38,915 bases of DNA from Streptacidiphilus melanogenes (GCF_000787835.1 NZ_BBPP01000027.1:1-38915), one strand, 5' to 3'. Shown: positions 15,352 to 23,043, numbered from the stretch's first letter. Made by a program: numbers and translations. Notes: generated from the sequence alone by a model not told the origin.

Positions 15352-16449
15352 TCAGCGGACGCCGCTCAGATGGGCGAAGAGGACCACGTTGCCGGTGTAC
15401 TCGCGCTTGCTCCGGTCGTAGCCGCCACCGCAGGTGATCACGCGCAACTGTGCGCCCGGCGCGGGGCCGTAGACCTGCGCGGTGGGGAACCCCGTCTTCG
15501 GGAACTCTTGGACCCGGTCCACGGTGAAGACGGCCGTGCGGCCGTCCAGCCGCGCCACGTCCACCTCGGCCCCCGGCCGCACGGCCGCAAGGTTCCAGAA
15601 CACGGCCGGCCCGGTGGTGGTGTCCACGTGCCCGACCACCACGGCCGTCCCGGCCTCCCCGGGCGAGGCGGAGTCCCGCAGCCAGCCCGCGGTACGCGGC
15701 AGCGAGAACGGCGGCAGCTCGGCGGCGCCCTTGCCGTCCATCCCCAGCCCCAGCAGCGGCGCGTTGAGCTGCACGGACGGGATGGTGAGGACGAGCGGCG
15801 TCGACGGCGGCAGAGGAGCCGGACCGGTGGCGGCAGGGGTGAGCGAGGAGGCCCGGGAGGGCAGCACGGCATCCGAGCCGGACCCGCTCCGAGCGGTGAC
15901 GGCCGTCTGCGCGACGTGCGCGGCCCGCAGGACGCCGACTCCGGTGTGCCGCAGGCCGCCCACGCCGTACACGACGCCGCCGAGCGCGACCGCGAGCAGC
16001 CCGGCCGACACCCCGCCCATCACCCGCCACCGCCGCCCCGACGGCCTCCGTTCGGCGTGTCCGGGTGCGCTGCGCGATGACGGCGACACCGCACCGGGCC
16101 TGCGCTCCCGCCGCCCTCGCGGCTCACCAGCGGGCGGTCGCCCGGCACCTGCGGGTGCCGCGCCGCGCGGGACGGCCGACCCACGCGGCTCCCGCGCCGT
16201 CCCGACCGACGTGCCCGACACCCCCGACCCGCCTGACGTGCCGGCGACGGCCGACCCACGCGGCTCCCGCGCCGTCCCGACCGGCGTGCCCGACGCCCCC
16301 GACCCGCCTGACGTGCCGGCGACGGCACCATGCGGACGTGCGCGCAGCACGCGGCGCACGGCCGCCGGCAACCCGACACGCGCTCCCGTCGCGCGTCCTC
16401 GCGCCCTGCTGCGGCCTCGGACCGGACCCCGGTCGCGGCGGTCACGCAT
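15352..16449 (-). CDS. Class F sortase-like transpeptidase with long disordered N-terminus
   Basis: A 365-residue protein. The first ~140 residues are Arg/Gly/Ser/Ala-rich and predicted disordered and cytoplasmic, with two copies of a 25-residue repeat. One membrane helix follows (about 143-165, GGVSAGLLAVALGGVVYG), then an outside sortase domain: VQLNAPLLGLG, GWLRDSASPGEAG, the catalytic-His motif VVVGHVDT, and ITCGG with Cys340, then YDRSKREYTGNVV carrying the catalytic Arg. This is the actinobacterial class F pattern. Its ATG overlaps the end of the upstream secreted-protein gene by eight bases (ATGCGTGA). No sorting-signal substrate is seen beside it. Such sortases attach or cross-link surface proteins; the target is unknown. 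Confidence 0.82.
   Translation of the reverse strand: MRDRRDRGPVRGRSRARGRATGARVGLPAAVRRVLRARPHGAVAGTSGGSGASGTPVGTAREPRGSAVAGTSGGSGVSGTSVGTAREPRGSAVPRGAAPAGAGRPPAGEPRGRRERRPGAVSPSSRSAPGHAERRPSGRRWRVMGGVSAGLLAVALGGVVYGVGGLRHTGVGVLRAAHVAQTAVTARSGSGSDAVLPSRASSLTPAATGPAPLPPSTPLVLTIPSVQLNAPLLGLGMDGKGAAELPPFSLPRTAGWLRDSASPGEAGTAVVVGHVDTTTGPAVFWNLAAVRPGAEVDVARLDGRTAVFTVDRVQEFPKTGFPTAQVYGPAPGAQLRVITCGGGYDRSKREYTGNVVLFAHLSGVR
16171..16326. repeat. 75-bp in-frame tandem repeat inside the sortase gene
   Basis: Copy 1 (16171-16245) and copy 2 (16246-16320) differ at only two positions, followed by the first bases of a third copy. It encodes 25-residue units containing AGTSGGSG and GTAREPRGS in the disordered cytoplasmic tail. 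The near identity suggests recent duplication. Confidence 0.85.
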
Positions 16450-17113
16450 CGGCGTCTGCCGGTTGGGCCTGGACGCGGACGTGGATGCCGGTGCGGCGCA
16501 GGGCGAGGGTGGCGAGGCCGGTGAGGGAGGCGAGGACGAGTCCGAGGGCCGCGTCGCGGGGGAAGGTGGGGGGCACCTGAGCAGGTGCCACGGCCGGGGC
16601 TGACCGGGCGTGCAGGGCGCGCCAACCGCCGCCGCTGGCCGGGGCGCCGAGGTCGGCGATGGTGAGCCGGCCTGCGGCGACCGGGTGGCCGGCGCAGAAC
16701 TCGTGGACGAGGTAGCTGCCCGGCTTCACGTCCGGCGCGAGCCGGGCGGCGGCGTAGAGGCCGCCGTCCGCGGCCAGCGCGAGGCCGACGGGTGCGGCGA
16801 AGGCCGCCGAGCGCACCTCGCCGGTACTGGTGCCGCCGCAGTCGGCGAAGGTCCGCAGGTCGACGGTGGCGCCGGGACGGCTCTCCTCCGGATCGACGGT
16901 CATCGCCTCCAGCACGACGGGCGGCTGTGCCTTCGCCCGGCCGACCTCGCGCCCCGCCGCGGCGGCCCGCGGCGGGGCGCCGCTGACGGTGACCAGGGTG
17001 GTGCCGCCGCCCGGCGCGGTGTCCGCGGCAAGCGCCGGGACCGCGCAGCACAGCATCGTCGGGAGCGCGGCGGACGCGAGTGCACTCGCGATCGCCCTCC
17101 GCCGCATCGCCAT
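16442..17113 (-). CDS. Secreted protein with C-terminal membrane anchor, coupled to class F sortase
   Basis: A 223-residue protein: signal peptide (residues ~1-32, RRRAIASALASAALPTML then AVPALA), an outside domain with two separated cysteines (FADCGG and HEFCAGH) that may form a disulfide, a Pro/Ala linker, and a C-terminal helix (DAALGLVLASLTGLATLAL) with an Arg-containing tail. The anchor layout resembles a sortase substrate, but there is no LPXTG-like pentapeptide before the helix, so the protein is probably membrane-bound. I choose ATG 17113, six bases after AGGG, over ATG 17107. It overlaps the sortase gene and should be made with it. Function unknown. Confidence 0.72.
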   Translation of the reverse strand: MAMRRRAIASALASAALPTMLCCAVPALAADTAPGGGTTLVTVSGAPPRAAAAGREVGRAKAQPPVVLEAMTVDPEESRPGATVDLRTFADCGGTSTGEVRSAAFAAPVGLALAADGGLYAAARLAPDVKPGSYLVHEFCAGHPVAAGRLTIADLGAPASGGGWRALHARSAPAVAPAQVPPTFPRDAALGLVLASLTGLATLALRRTGIHVRVQAQPADADA

Positions 17114-17211
17114 ACGCTTCCCTCTCCTCTTCCGCTTCGCTCTCCGGTTCGGCACCTCACATCTGACTGTGCGTAAGAAATATGACGATCGCTCCGTACC
17201 CGAAACGCCGA

Positions 17212-17261
17212 CTGGGCCGGGCGGGTGAGCACGGCGTTGCCGTGCCACCCGTCCGGCCCAG
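17212..17261 (-). terminator. Large hairpin, likely terminator downstream of the NagD-like gene
   Basis: Arms 17212-17235 and 17239-17261 form a stem of about 23 bp with one bulged A, one G/T position and a 3-base loop (GTT). It includes CTGGGCCGG/CCGGCCCAG and GCACGGC/GCCGTGC. It lies about 115 bases beyond the NagD-like stop and before the next minus-strand gene. No T-run follows. Confidence 0.6.
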
Positions 17262-17292
17262 CCAGACGTCGATCGCGTGAGCGACCGTGATC

Positions 17293-17315
17293 CCGATCGG
17301 GTCAGACCCGATCGG
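17293..17315. promoter_or_regulatory. Perfect 23-bp palindrome
   Basis: CCGATCGGGTC (17293-17303), one A, then GACCCGATCGG (17305-17315): 11-bp perfect arms. As RNA it would fold with a 9-bp stem and 5-base loop. It adjoins the 15-bp repeat array. It may be a second termination hairpin or a protein-binding site; its role is not known. Confidence 0.5.
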
Positions 17316-17379
17316 CCCGGACCACATGGGCCCGGACCACATGGGCCCAGATCACATGGGCCCAGATCACATGGGCTCA
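17316..17379. repeat. 15-bp tandem repeat array starting at the NagD-like stop codon
   Basis: Units CCCGGACCACATGGG (two copies, 17316-17345) and CCCAGATCACATGGG (two copies, 17346-17375), then a diverged partial unit that contains the stop codon TGA (17377-17379) of the minus-strand gene. The other units have TGG or CGG at the equivalent codon. Confidence 0.85.
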
Positions 17380-18207
17380 GATCTCGTCGACCAGCTCCGC
17401 GACCGACTTGACCACCCGCGACGGGCGGTAGGGGAAGCGCTCGACCTCGGCCTGCCCCGTCAGTCCGGTCAGCACCAGGAAGGTCTTCAGGCCCGCCTCC
17501 ATGCCGGACTTGATGTCGGTGTCCATCCGGTCGCCGATCATCGCCGTGGTCTCGGAGTGCGCGTTGAGCGCGTTCAGCGCCTCACGCATCATCAGCGGGT
17601 TGGGCTTGCCGACGAAGTAGGGCTCGACGCCGGTGGCCTTGGTGATCAGCGCGGCGACGGAGCCGGTGGCCGGCAGCACGCCCTCGGTGGAGGGGCCGGT
17701 CTCGTCGGGGTTGGTGCAGATGAAGCGCGCGCCCGCGTTGATCAGGCGGATCGCCTTGGTCAGCGCCTCGAAGCTGTAGGTCCGGGTCTCGCCGAGGACG
17801 ACGTAGTCCGGGTTGCTGTCGGTGAGCACGTAGCCGACCTGGTGCAGCGCGGTGGTCAGGCCCGCCTCGCCGATGACGTAGGCGGTGCCACCGGGGCGCT
17901 GCCCGGCCAGGAACTTCGCGGTGGCCAGCGCGGAGGTCCAGATGCACTCCTCCGGCACGTCCAGGCCCATGCCCTTGAGGCGGGCGTGCAGGTCGCGGGG
18001 CGTGTAGATCGAGTTGTTGGTCAGCACGAGGAACGGCTTGCCGGAGTCCCGCAGCCTTCCGATGAAATCGCCCGCGCCGGGGATGACCGTGCCCTCGTGG
18101 ACGAGCACGCCGTCCATGTCGGTCAGCCACGACTCGATGGGCTTGCGCGGGGCGGTGGCCTTCGCGTCGACAGGGCTCGCTTCGGCGGCGGAGTTGCTCT
18201 GAGCCAC
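17377..18207 (-). CDS. HAD-IIA hydrolase, NagD-like phosphatase
   Basis: A 276-residue haloacid-dehalogenase-superfamily hydrolase. Motif I reads [13 protein letters not shown] (nucleophile and acid/base Asp), motif II VLTNNS, a C2-type cap in the middle, then the motif III lysine in VGKPNPLMM and motif [14 protein letters not shown]. NagD-type enzymes dephosphorylate nucleotides, sugar phosphates or glycolate/glycerol phosphates. GTG 18207 has GGAG eight bases upstream. A hydrophilic 25-residue N-terminus precedes the domain. It follows the phosphonatase-like gene after a 200-base gap, so it may have its own promoter. The stop codon sits in a tandem repeat array (see there). Confidence 0.87.
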   Translation of the reverse strand: MAQSNSAAEASPVDAKATAPRKPIESWLTDMDGVLVHEGTVIPGAGDFIGRLRDSGKPFLVLTNNSIYTPRDLHARLKGMGLDVPEECIWTSALATAKFLAGQRPGGTAYVIGEAGLTTALHQVGYVLTDSNPDYVVLGETRTYSFEALTKAIRLINAGARFICTNPDETGPSTEGVLPATGSVAALITKATGVEPYFVGKPNPLMMREALNALNAHSETTAMIGDRMDTDIKSGMEAGLKTFLVLTGLTGQAEVERFPYRPSRVVKSVAELVDEI

Positions 18208-18341
18208 GACCGTTTCTCCACTCTGGTGAACTGGTGAATCACTGACTGCCCTGACCACCGCCCAGCCTAATCGGACCGCCTCGCCGCCCGCGCCCCGTCC
18301 CACCAGGCAGGACGGCCGCCGCACCGCCGCGTCCCGCTGGA

Positions 18342-18362
18342 GTTCGCCGAACTTCGCCGAAC
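18342..18362. repeat. Two 10-bp tandem repeats containing a small palindrome
   Basis: GTTCGCCGAAC (18342-18352) is a palindrome with one central base; TTCGCCGAAC repeats at 18353-18362. It lies in the 200-base gap upstream of the NagD-like gene, and might be an operator. Nothing else is recognisable in that gap. Confidence 0.35.
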
Positions 18363-18407
18363 TTCCGAGGGTGCGGGGCCGCCCGTACCCGGCTTCCTGC
18401 CGGTGCC

Positions 18408-19097
18408 TTACAGCACCAGCGTCGGCAGGTCCGCCACGCTCGCGAGGACGTGCGTCGCGCCGTCCTCGCGCAGGCGCACCGCGTCGTGGGCGCCGGTGAG
18501 CACGCCCGCGACGATGCCCGCGCCGGAGCGGACGCCGCACTGCATGTCGTAACCGGTGTCGCCGAGGACGGCCATCTCCGCGACGCTGTCGGCGGCGCCG
18601 GTCCGCAGGAACGCGGCGAGCGCGAGGTCCGGGTAGGGACGGCCGCGGCCGGCGTCGGCCGGGCAGAGGGCCAGGTCGACGAGCTTCTGCCAGCCCAGCG
18701 CCTCGATGATGCGCTGCTGCGTGGAGCCGCTGAAGCCGGTGGTGAGCACCACCTTCAGGCCGGCGTCGCGCAGCCGCGCGATCGTGGCCTCGGCGCCCTC
18801 GATCGGGGCGCAGTGGCCCTCGCCGACCAGGCGGTCGTAGGCCGCCTCGAAGGCGATGTTCGCGCGCTGGGCGAGGGTCTCCTCGCCGAACAGGCGGCGG
18901 AAGACGGTGATCTTGCTCTCGCCCATGGTGGCGCGGACGTCGGCGAGCATCGCGTCGTGGCGCCCGCTGCCCGGCTCGACGCCCAGCTCGCGGGCGGCCG
19001 CCTCGAAGGCCATCTCGACGAGGCCGCCGTCGGCGACCGTCGTCCCGGCCATGTCGAGGACCACCAGCTTGGTCTTCGCTCCGTTCTGACCAGCCAT
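18408..19097 (-). CDS. Phosphonatase-like HAD hydrolase (PhnX-like)
   Basis: A 229-residue HAD protein. Motif I is [14 protein letters not shown], with nucleophile Asp15 and the alanine-glycine-threonine-threonine signature of phosphonoacetaldehyde hydrolases. The cap domain has [15 protein letters not shown], aligning Lys62 with the Schiff-base lysine that PhnX carries in MGLLK. Motif II is VVLTTGFSG and motif [15 protein letters not shown]. This matches the phosphonatase-like group that travels with an FAD oxidoreductase. ATG 19097 has GAGG six bases upstream and begins eight bases after the oxidoreductase stop, so the two form an operon. It probably cleaves a C-P bond or a related phosphorylated aldehyde; this is inference. 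Confidence 0.8.
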   Translation of the reverse strand: MAGQNGAKTKLVVLDMAGTTVADGGLVEMAFEAAARELGVEPGSGRHDAMLADVRATMGESKITVFRRLFGEETLAQRANIAFEAAYDRLVGEGHCAPIEGAEATIARLRDAGLKVVLTTGFSGSTQQRIIEALGWQKLVDLALCPADAGRGRPYPDLALAAFLRTGAADSVAEMAVLGDTGYDMQCGVRSGAGIVAGVLTGAHDAVRLREDGATHVLASVADLPTLVL

Positions 19098-19105
19098 CAC
19101 AGTCC

Positions 19106-20227
19106 TCACAGTCCCATCTCGTTCGCAGTCGCCTCGCCGATCGCGGGCGAACAGGTCATGCCCCGGCCACCGGGGCCGGTCACCAGCCAGACGCCCTCGC
19201 GCACCTGCTCGCGGTGGACGACGCGGGTGGTGTCCACGCACTGGGCGTAGACGCCCGCCCAGCGGTGGCGGATTGCCGGCATCGGGCGGCCGAGCAGGTC
19301 CTCGACCACGCCGCGCAGGTACGCGTACGGCTCCTCGACGACGTCGAAGCCGAAGGGCTGGTCGTACTCGTGGGTGTCGCCGATGGTCAGCGAGCCGTCG
19401 CGGCGCTGGACCAGCAGCAGCTGCATACGGTGCTCGGAGGCGATCGGGTGCTGCGCCTGGCCGTCGTTCAGGCGGTCCAGGGCGGGGCCCTGGTAGGCGG
19501 GGTAGTAGCGGAAGCTGTCGCCGTCGGCGACGGAGGTGGTGAGCGGCACGTCCAGCGGCTCGGTCTGCATCATCTGCAGCCGTACCTTGCGGACCGGCAG
19601 TTGCGGGGCGACCTCGCGGACGAGGCCGCCGAGCCAGGCGCCGGTGCAGAGCACGACGCGGTCGCCGGTGTGCAGCTCGCCGCGGTCGTCGCGGACCGCG
19701 TTCTCGCCGACGACCTCGCGGACCTCGCGTCCGCCGAGGAAGGTGTAGCGACCGGTGGTGCGCAGGTGGTCCTGGAGGGCGCGCTGGGCGACGCGCGGCT
19801 CGACCTGGGCGTCATGCGGGGACCACAGCGCGCCCAGGTACTTGCCGCCCAGCGCCGGGTTGGCCGCGCGGACCGCGTCCGCGTCCAGCCACTCCCAGCC
19901 GCGTACCGCGGCGTCGTGCCGGGCGACCATCTCGGCGGCGACGGCGCGCTCCGCCTCGGTGCGCACGACGGTGAGCGAACCGGAGGCGCGGAAACCGACC
20001 CCCGGCACCTCGGCGGCTATGCCCTCCCACAGCTCCCGCGCCCGCAGCGCGGTCTCGAGCTCGGCTCCCTCGGACCGACCGCCGACCCAGACCAGGCCGA
20101 AGTTGCGCACGGACGCGCCGCGCGCCTGCTCCTCGCGCTCCAGGTGGACGACCTCATGACCGCGCTGGACGGCATGCCAGGCATGCATGGTCCCCAGCGC
20201 TCCTGCTCCCACAACGATGACCTTCAC
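19106..20227 (-). CDS. FAD-dependent amine/glycine-oxidase-type oxidoreductase
   Basis: A 373-residue DAO-family flavoprotein. The N-terminal dinucleotide motif is [22 protein letters not shown] ending in a glutamate (broken here at RGH). [11 protein letters not shown] and a late [21 protein letters not shown] close the FAD site. I believe it belongs to the group placed next to phosphonatase-like hydrolases in phosphonate loci, whose members oxidise 2-aminoethylphosphonate or its N-methyl derivative to phosphonoacetaldehyde; the context here agrees. GTG 20227 has AAGG upstream. The 149-base gap before it holds a GntR-type operator. Substrate needs biochemical proof. Confidence 0.8.
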   Translation of the reverse strand: MKVIVVGAGALGTMHAWHAVQRGHEVVHLEREEQARGASVRNFGLVWVGGRSEGAELETALRARELWEGIAAEVPGVGFRASGSLTVVRTEAERAVAAEMVARHDAAVRGWEWLDADAVRAANPALGGKYLGALWSPHDAQVEPRVAQRALQDHLRTTGRYTFLGGREVREVVGENAVRDDRGELHTGDRVVLCTGAWLGGLVREVAPQLPVRKVRLQMMQTEPLDVPLTTSVADGDSFRYYPAYQGPALDRLNDGQAQHPIASEHRMQLLLVQRRDGSLTIGDTHEYDQPFGFDVVEEPYAYLRGVVEDLLGRPMPAIRHRWAGVYAQCVDTTRVVHREQVREGVWLVTGPGGRGMTCSPAIGEATANEMGL

Positions 20228-20302
20228 GCCGACGACCTTCGATCTCCCTGATTGCCTAGCGGGACCTTCCCGGTGAATCCAGCATGAACAGGAGCGGCAC
20301 GT

Positions 20303-20316
20303 TTGGACTAGACCCG
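20303..20316. promoter_or_regulatory. dre-like GntR/HutC operator upstream of the FAD oxidoreductase
   Basis: On the minus strand it reads GGGTCTAGTCCAAA; the core GGTCTAGTCC differs from the palindrome GGTCTAGACC by one base. HutC/DasR-type GntR regulators bind TGGTCTAGACCA-like sites. It lies about 80 bases before the oxidoreductase start and directly downstream of the GntR gene, so that regulator is the likely binder. Confidence 0.55.
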
Positions 20317-20376
20317 TTATCGATTCGTGACAGGAAACCCGCCGCGGCCGTTCCGGTCGCCGGGGCCGCTCGCGGG

Positions 20377-21162
20377 CTACTCGCCGGCCCTGAGCTCGGT
20401 GGAGAAGCTGAAGCGGTCGCCGCGATAGAGCGTGCGGACCCGCTCGAACGGGCGGCCCTGCGCGTCCCAGCTGCGCCGGTGGAGCAGCAGCATGGGCAGT
20501 GCCGGGGGCGTGCCGACGAGCAGCGCCTCGCGCGGGGTCGCCAGGACCGTCTCGATCCGCTCCTCGCCGCCGCCGGAGACCAGGCCGCCCGCATCGCGCG
20601 CATAGGCGTAGAAGGACCCGGCCGGGTCGAAGTCCTCGTCCATCCGGGGCAGCAGCGCCACCGGCGCGTAGGTGCTCTCCAGGCCGACGCGCTCGTCGTC
20701 GACGAGCAGCACGCGCTCCAGATGCCAGACGAAGTCGCCGCGTTCGACGCCGAGTTCACGTGCGGCGTCGTCGTCGGCGGCGGCGAACCGCTCCAGGCCG
20801 ATGAGGCGGCGGCCGGGCGTGTGGCCCTGCCTGCGCACGCCCTCGGTGTAGGAGCCCAGCGCGAGCGGCTGCTCGATCTTCGGCCCGGCGACGACGGTGC
20901 CGCGCCCCTGACGTCGGACGCGGCCCTCCAGCAGCAGCTCGCGCAGGGCGAGCCGGAGGGTCTCCCGGGCCACACCGTAGCGCTCGGCCAGCTCGCGCTC
21001 GGCGGGAAGCGTCGCACCTTCGCCCAACTCGTCGAGCAGCTCCGTCAGTTGGGCCTTGGCCAGGTAGTACTTGGGCATCCGGCCGTGCTCGGGGATGCCG
21101 GCCCGGACGGGTGCGCCGGGCGCGTGCGGCAGGCGGGGAGCCTGCGAGGGTGGTGGACTCAC
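20377..21162 (-). CDS. GntR-family (HutC subfamily) transcriptional regulator
   Basis: A 261-residue regulator with a winged helix (TLPAERELAERYGVARETLR, then RQGRGTVV at the wing) and a C-terminal UTRA effector domain (ERVLLVDDERVGLESTYAP, VLATPREALLVGTPPALPMLLLHRRSWDAQGRPFE split by loops). UTRA domains usually sense the substrate or a phosphorylated product of the controlled pathway. The GTG at 21162 overlaps the sortase stop (GTGA); an internal ATG at the MPKYYLAK position is an alternative start. It heads the oxidoreductase/phosphonatase-like pair, from which it is separated by a gap with a dre-like site. It probably represses those genes. Confidence 0.85.
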   Translation of the reverse strand: MSPPPSQAPRLPHAPGAPVRAGIPEHGRMPKYYLAKAQLTELLDELGEGATLPAERELAERYGVARETLRLALRELLLEGRVRRQGRGTVVAGPKIEQPLALGSYTEGVRRQGHTPGRRLIGLERFAAADDDAARELGVERGDFVWHLERVLLVDDERVGLESTYAPVALLPRMDEDFDPAGSFYAYARDAGGLVSGGGEERIETVLATPREALLVGTPPALPMLLLHRRSWDAQGRPFERVRTLYRGDRFSFSTELRAGE

Positions 21163-21965
21163 GCCCCCACGGTAGCCGGACGGGGCTGCTGTCCGACGAG
21201 ATGGCCCCAGACCACCATCCGGTACAGCGAGGTGAACGCGGGCGTGCAGGTGGTCAGCGTGATGTACCGGCCGGGCGTGCGGTAGCCGTACCGACTGGAC
21301 GGATGGTCGGTGCTGTACGGCTCGGGCAGGACGACGGTGCCGTCGCTCGGCTCGGTCTGCGGCAGGATCGAGTCCACCCGGTAGACGTAGTCCCAGCCGG
21401 AGACCTCGACGATCACGGCGTCGCCGACGCCGATCCGGTCCAGGTGCCGGAACGGCTCGCCGTGGGTGTTGCGGTGCCCGGCGACGGCGAAGTTGCCCTG
21501 CTGGCCGGGCATGGCGGTGCCGGGGTAGTGCCCGATGTAGCCGTGGTTCAGCACCTTGTACTTGTCGACCCCCTCCGCGACGGGGAAGACCAGGCCGATC
21601 GCGGGGATCCTGACCACCGCGAACGCGTTCAGGTCACGGGCCATGCTGTTGATCCCGGCCCCGCCCGCGCCGACGTGCCAGCTGCCGCCGCCGGAGGCGC
21701 GCGCGGGCGCCCCGCTCGGGGACGCGCCCGGGAGCACGCCAGGGGTCGGCGCCGCCGTCGGGGCCGACCGCGCCTGCGCTTGCGCCTGCTGGTCCCACTG
21801 GTGCTCCAGGGCGGACACGGCGTCGCCGGCGTTCGCCTCGGCGACGCGGTTGGTCCACCACAGTTCGTACGTCGCCAGCAGGACCGTCACCAGCCCCAGC
21901 GTGACGGCCAGCTCGCCGAAGAGGATGAGACCGCGGCGCAGTCCCCACAGCCACCGCGGTCCCAT
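21159..21965 (-). CDS. Class E sortase
   Basis: A 268-residue sortase: N-terminal membrane helix (residues ~13-35), a Gln/Ala/Pro-rich linker to about residue 105, then the catalytic domain. Class E features are AVAGHRNTHGEPFRHLD (His164), YITLTTCTPAFTSLYRMVVWG (Cys240, Arg249; broken here after the F). Class E sortases in high-GC Gram-positives replace SrtA and use LAXTG-type signals, for example on chaplins. It has GGAG five bases before the ATG, follows the deaminase gene closely, and overlaps the GntR gene. No LAXTG substrate lies in the window. Confidence 0.92.
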   Translation of the reverse strand: MGPRWLWGLRRGLILFGELAVTLGLVTVLLATYELWWTNRVAEANAGDAVSALEHQWDQQAQAQARSAPTAAPTPGVLPGASPSGAPARASGGGSWHVGAGGAGINSMARDLNAFAVVRIPAIGLVFPVAEGVDKYKVLNHGYIGHYPGTAMPGQQGNFAVAGHRNTHGEPFRHLDRIGVGDAVIVEVSGWDYVYRVDSILPQTEPSDGTVVLPEPYSTDHPSSRYGYRTPGRYITLTTCTPAFTSLYRMVVWGHLVGQQPRPATVGA

Positions 21966-21998
21966 CCCGGCTCCCCACGCGTCTCGGCCCGGAGTTCC

Positions 21999-22013
21999 CT
22001 GACGCTCCGTCAG
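21999..22013 (-). terminator. Small hairpin after the deaminase stop codon
   Basis: CTGACG/CGTCAG 6-bp arms with a 3-base loop, directly after the deaminase TAA (22015-22017) and before the sortase ribosome site. It is too weak to be a certain terminator. Confidence 0.25.
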
Positions 22014-22014
22014 A

Positions 22015-23043
22015 TTACGCCTCCGGGAGACCGCCCGCCAGATGCGCGTCGATCTCGGCGAGCAGCCGGGTCTTGCCGCCGTCCTCCATGAACGAGGAGC
22101 GGACGGCGTTGCGCGCCAGCTCGGCCACGCCCGCCTCGTCCAGCCCGAGCAGGTCCGCCACCACCTCGTACTCGCGGTTCAGATCGGTGCCGAACATCGG
22201 CGGGTCGTCGCTGTTGACGGTCACGACCAGCCCGGCGTCGACCATCTGCCGGATCGGGTGCTCCTCCATCCGGGTCACCACGCGGGTGGCGATGTTCGAG
22301 GTCGGGCAGACCTCCAGCGGGATGCGGTGCTCGCCGAGGTGGTCCATCAGCGCCGGGTCCCCCACGGACTGCGTCCCGTGGCCGATGCGCTCCGCGCCCA
22401 GGAAGCGCAGCGCGTCCCAGACCGTCTCCGGCCCGGTGCTCTCGCCCGCGTGCGGGACGCTGTGCAGGCCGGCCGCCCGAGCCCGGTCGAAGAACGGCTG
22501 GAACTGCGGCCGCGGCACGCCGATCTCCGGCCCGCCGAGCCCGAAGCTGACCAGCCCGTCCGGCCGCAGGTCGAGCGCGAGCCGCTCGGTGACCTCCGCG
22601 GACTCCAGCCCGGCCTCGCCCGGAATGTCGAAGCACCAGCGCAGAGTGACCCCGAGCTCCTTCTCGGCGGCGACACGGGCGTCCTCGATGGCCTCCATGA
22701 ACGCCTCGCCCGGGATCCCGCGCTTGACGGAGCTGTACGGGGTGACCGTCAGCTCCGCGTACCGGATGTTCTGCCGGGCCATGTCCTGGGCGACGCCGTA
22801 GGTCAGCGCCCGCACGTCCTCGGCGTCGCGGATCAGGTCGACGACGGAGAGGTAGACCTCGATGAAGTGCGCGAAGTCGGTGAACTCGAAGTACTTCGCC
22901 AGCGCCTCCGGGTCGGCGGGCACGGACGTGCGCCCCTCGTGCCGGGCCGCCAGGCCCGCGACGACCTGCGGCGAAGCCGAGCCGACGTGGTGCACGTGCA
23001 GTTCCGCCTTCGGCATTCCGGCGATGAACGCCCGCAGCGACAT
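22015..23043 (-). CDS. Adenosine deaminase-family hydrolase (adenosine or 6-amino-6-deoxyfutalosine deaminase)
   Basis: A 342-residue TIM-barrel metal hydrolase. Zinc ligands are visible: MPKAELHVHHVGSASP (His16, His18), VPHAGES, and VNSDDPPMFGTDL (Asp), with the catalytic region ERIGHGTQS and CPTSNIATR. Standard adenosine deaminases usually read HxHLxGxxxP; here HVHHVGSASP, a variant I associate with the Streptomyces group that includes aminodeoxyfutalosine deaminase of the futalosine route to menaquinone. Function could therefore be purine salvage or menaquinone synthesis. ATG 23043 is chosen because GGAAG lies upstream; a further 16 codons are open but hydrophilic. It heads a minus-strand run that continues into the sortase. 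Confidence 0.85.
   Translation of the reverse strand: MSLRAFIAGMPKAELHVHHVGSASPQVVAGLAARHEGRTSVPADPEALAKYFEFTDFAHFIEVYLSVVDLIRDAEDVRALTYGVAQDMARQNIRYAELTVTPYSSVKRGIPGEAFMEAIEDARVAAEKELGVTLRWCFDIPGEAGLESAEVTERLALDLRPDGLVSFGLGGPEIGVPRPQFQPFFDRARAAGLHSVPHAGESTGPETVWDALRFLGAERIGHGTQSVGDPALMDHLGEHRIPLEVCPTSNIATRVVTRMEEHPIRQMVDAGLVVTVNSDDPPMFGTDLNREYEVVADLLGLDEAGVAELARNAVRSSFMEDGGKTRLLAEIDAHLAGGLPEA

Noticed and set aside
16442-17113. Secreted protein as a classical sortase substrate
   Set aside because: No LPXTG, LAXTG or similar pentapeptide precedes the C-terminal helix; the tail matches a plain membrane anchor.
17316-17379. Possible CRISPR-like array (15-bp repeats)
   Set aside because: Units are directly adjacent with no spacers and no cas genes are present; it is a simple tandem repeat.
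17287-18237. Long plus-strand open frame across the NagD-like gene and repeat array
   Set aside because: It is antisense to a clear HAD hydrolase and its product is an Arg/Gly/Asp-rich sequence typical of GC-rich shadow frames.
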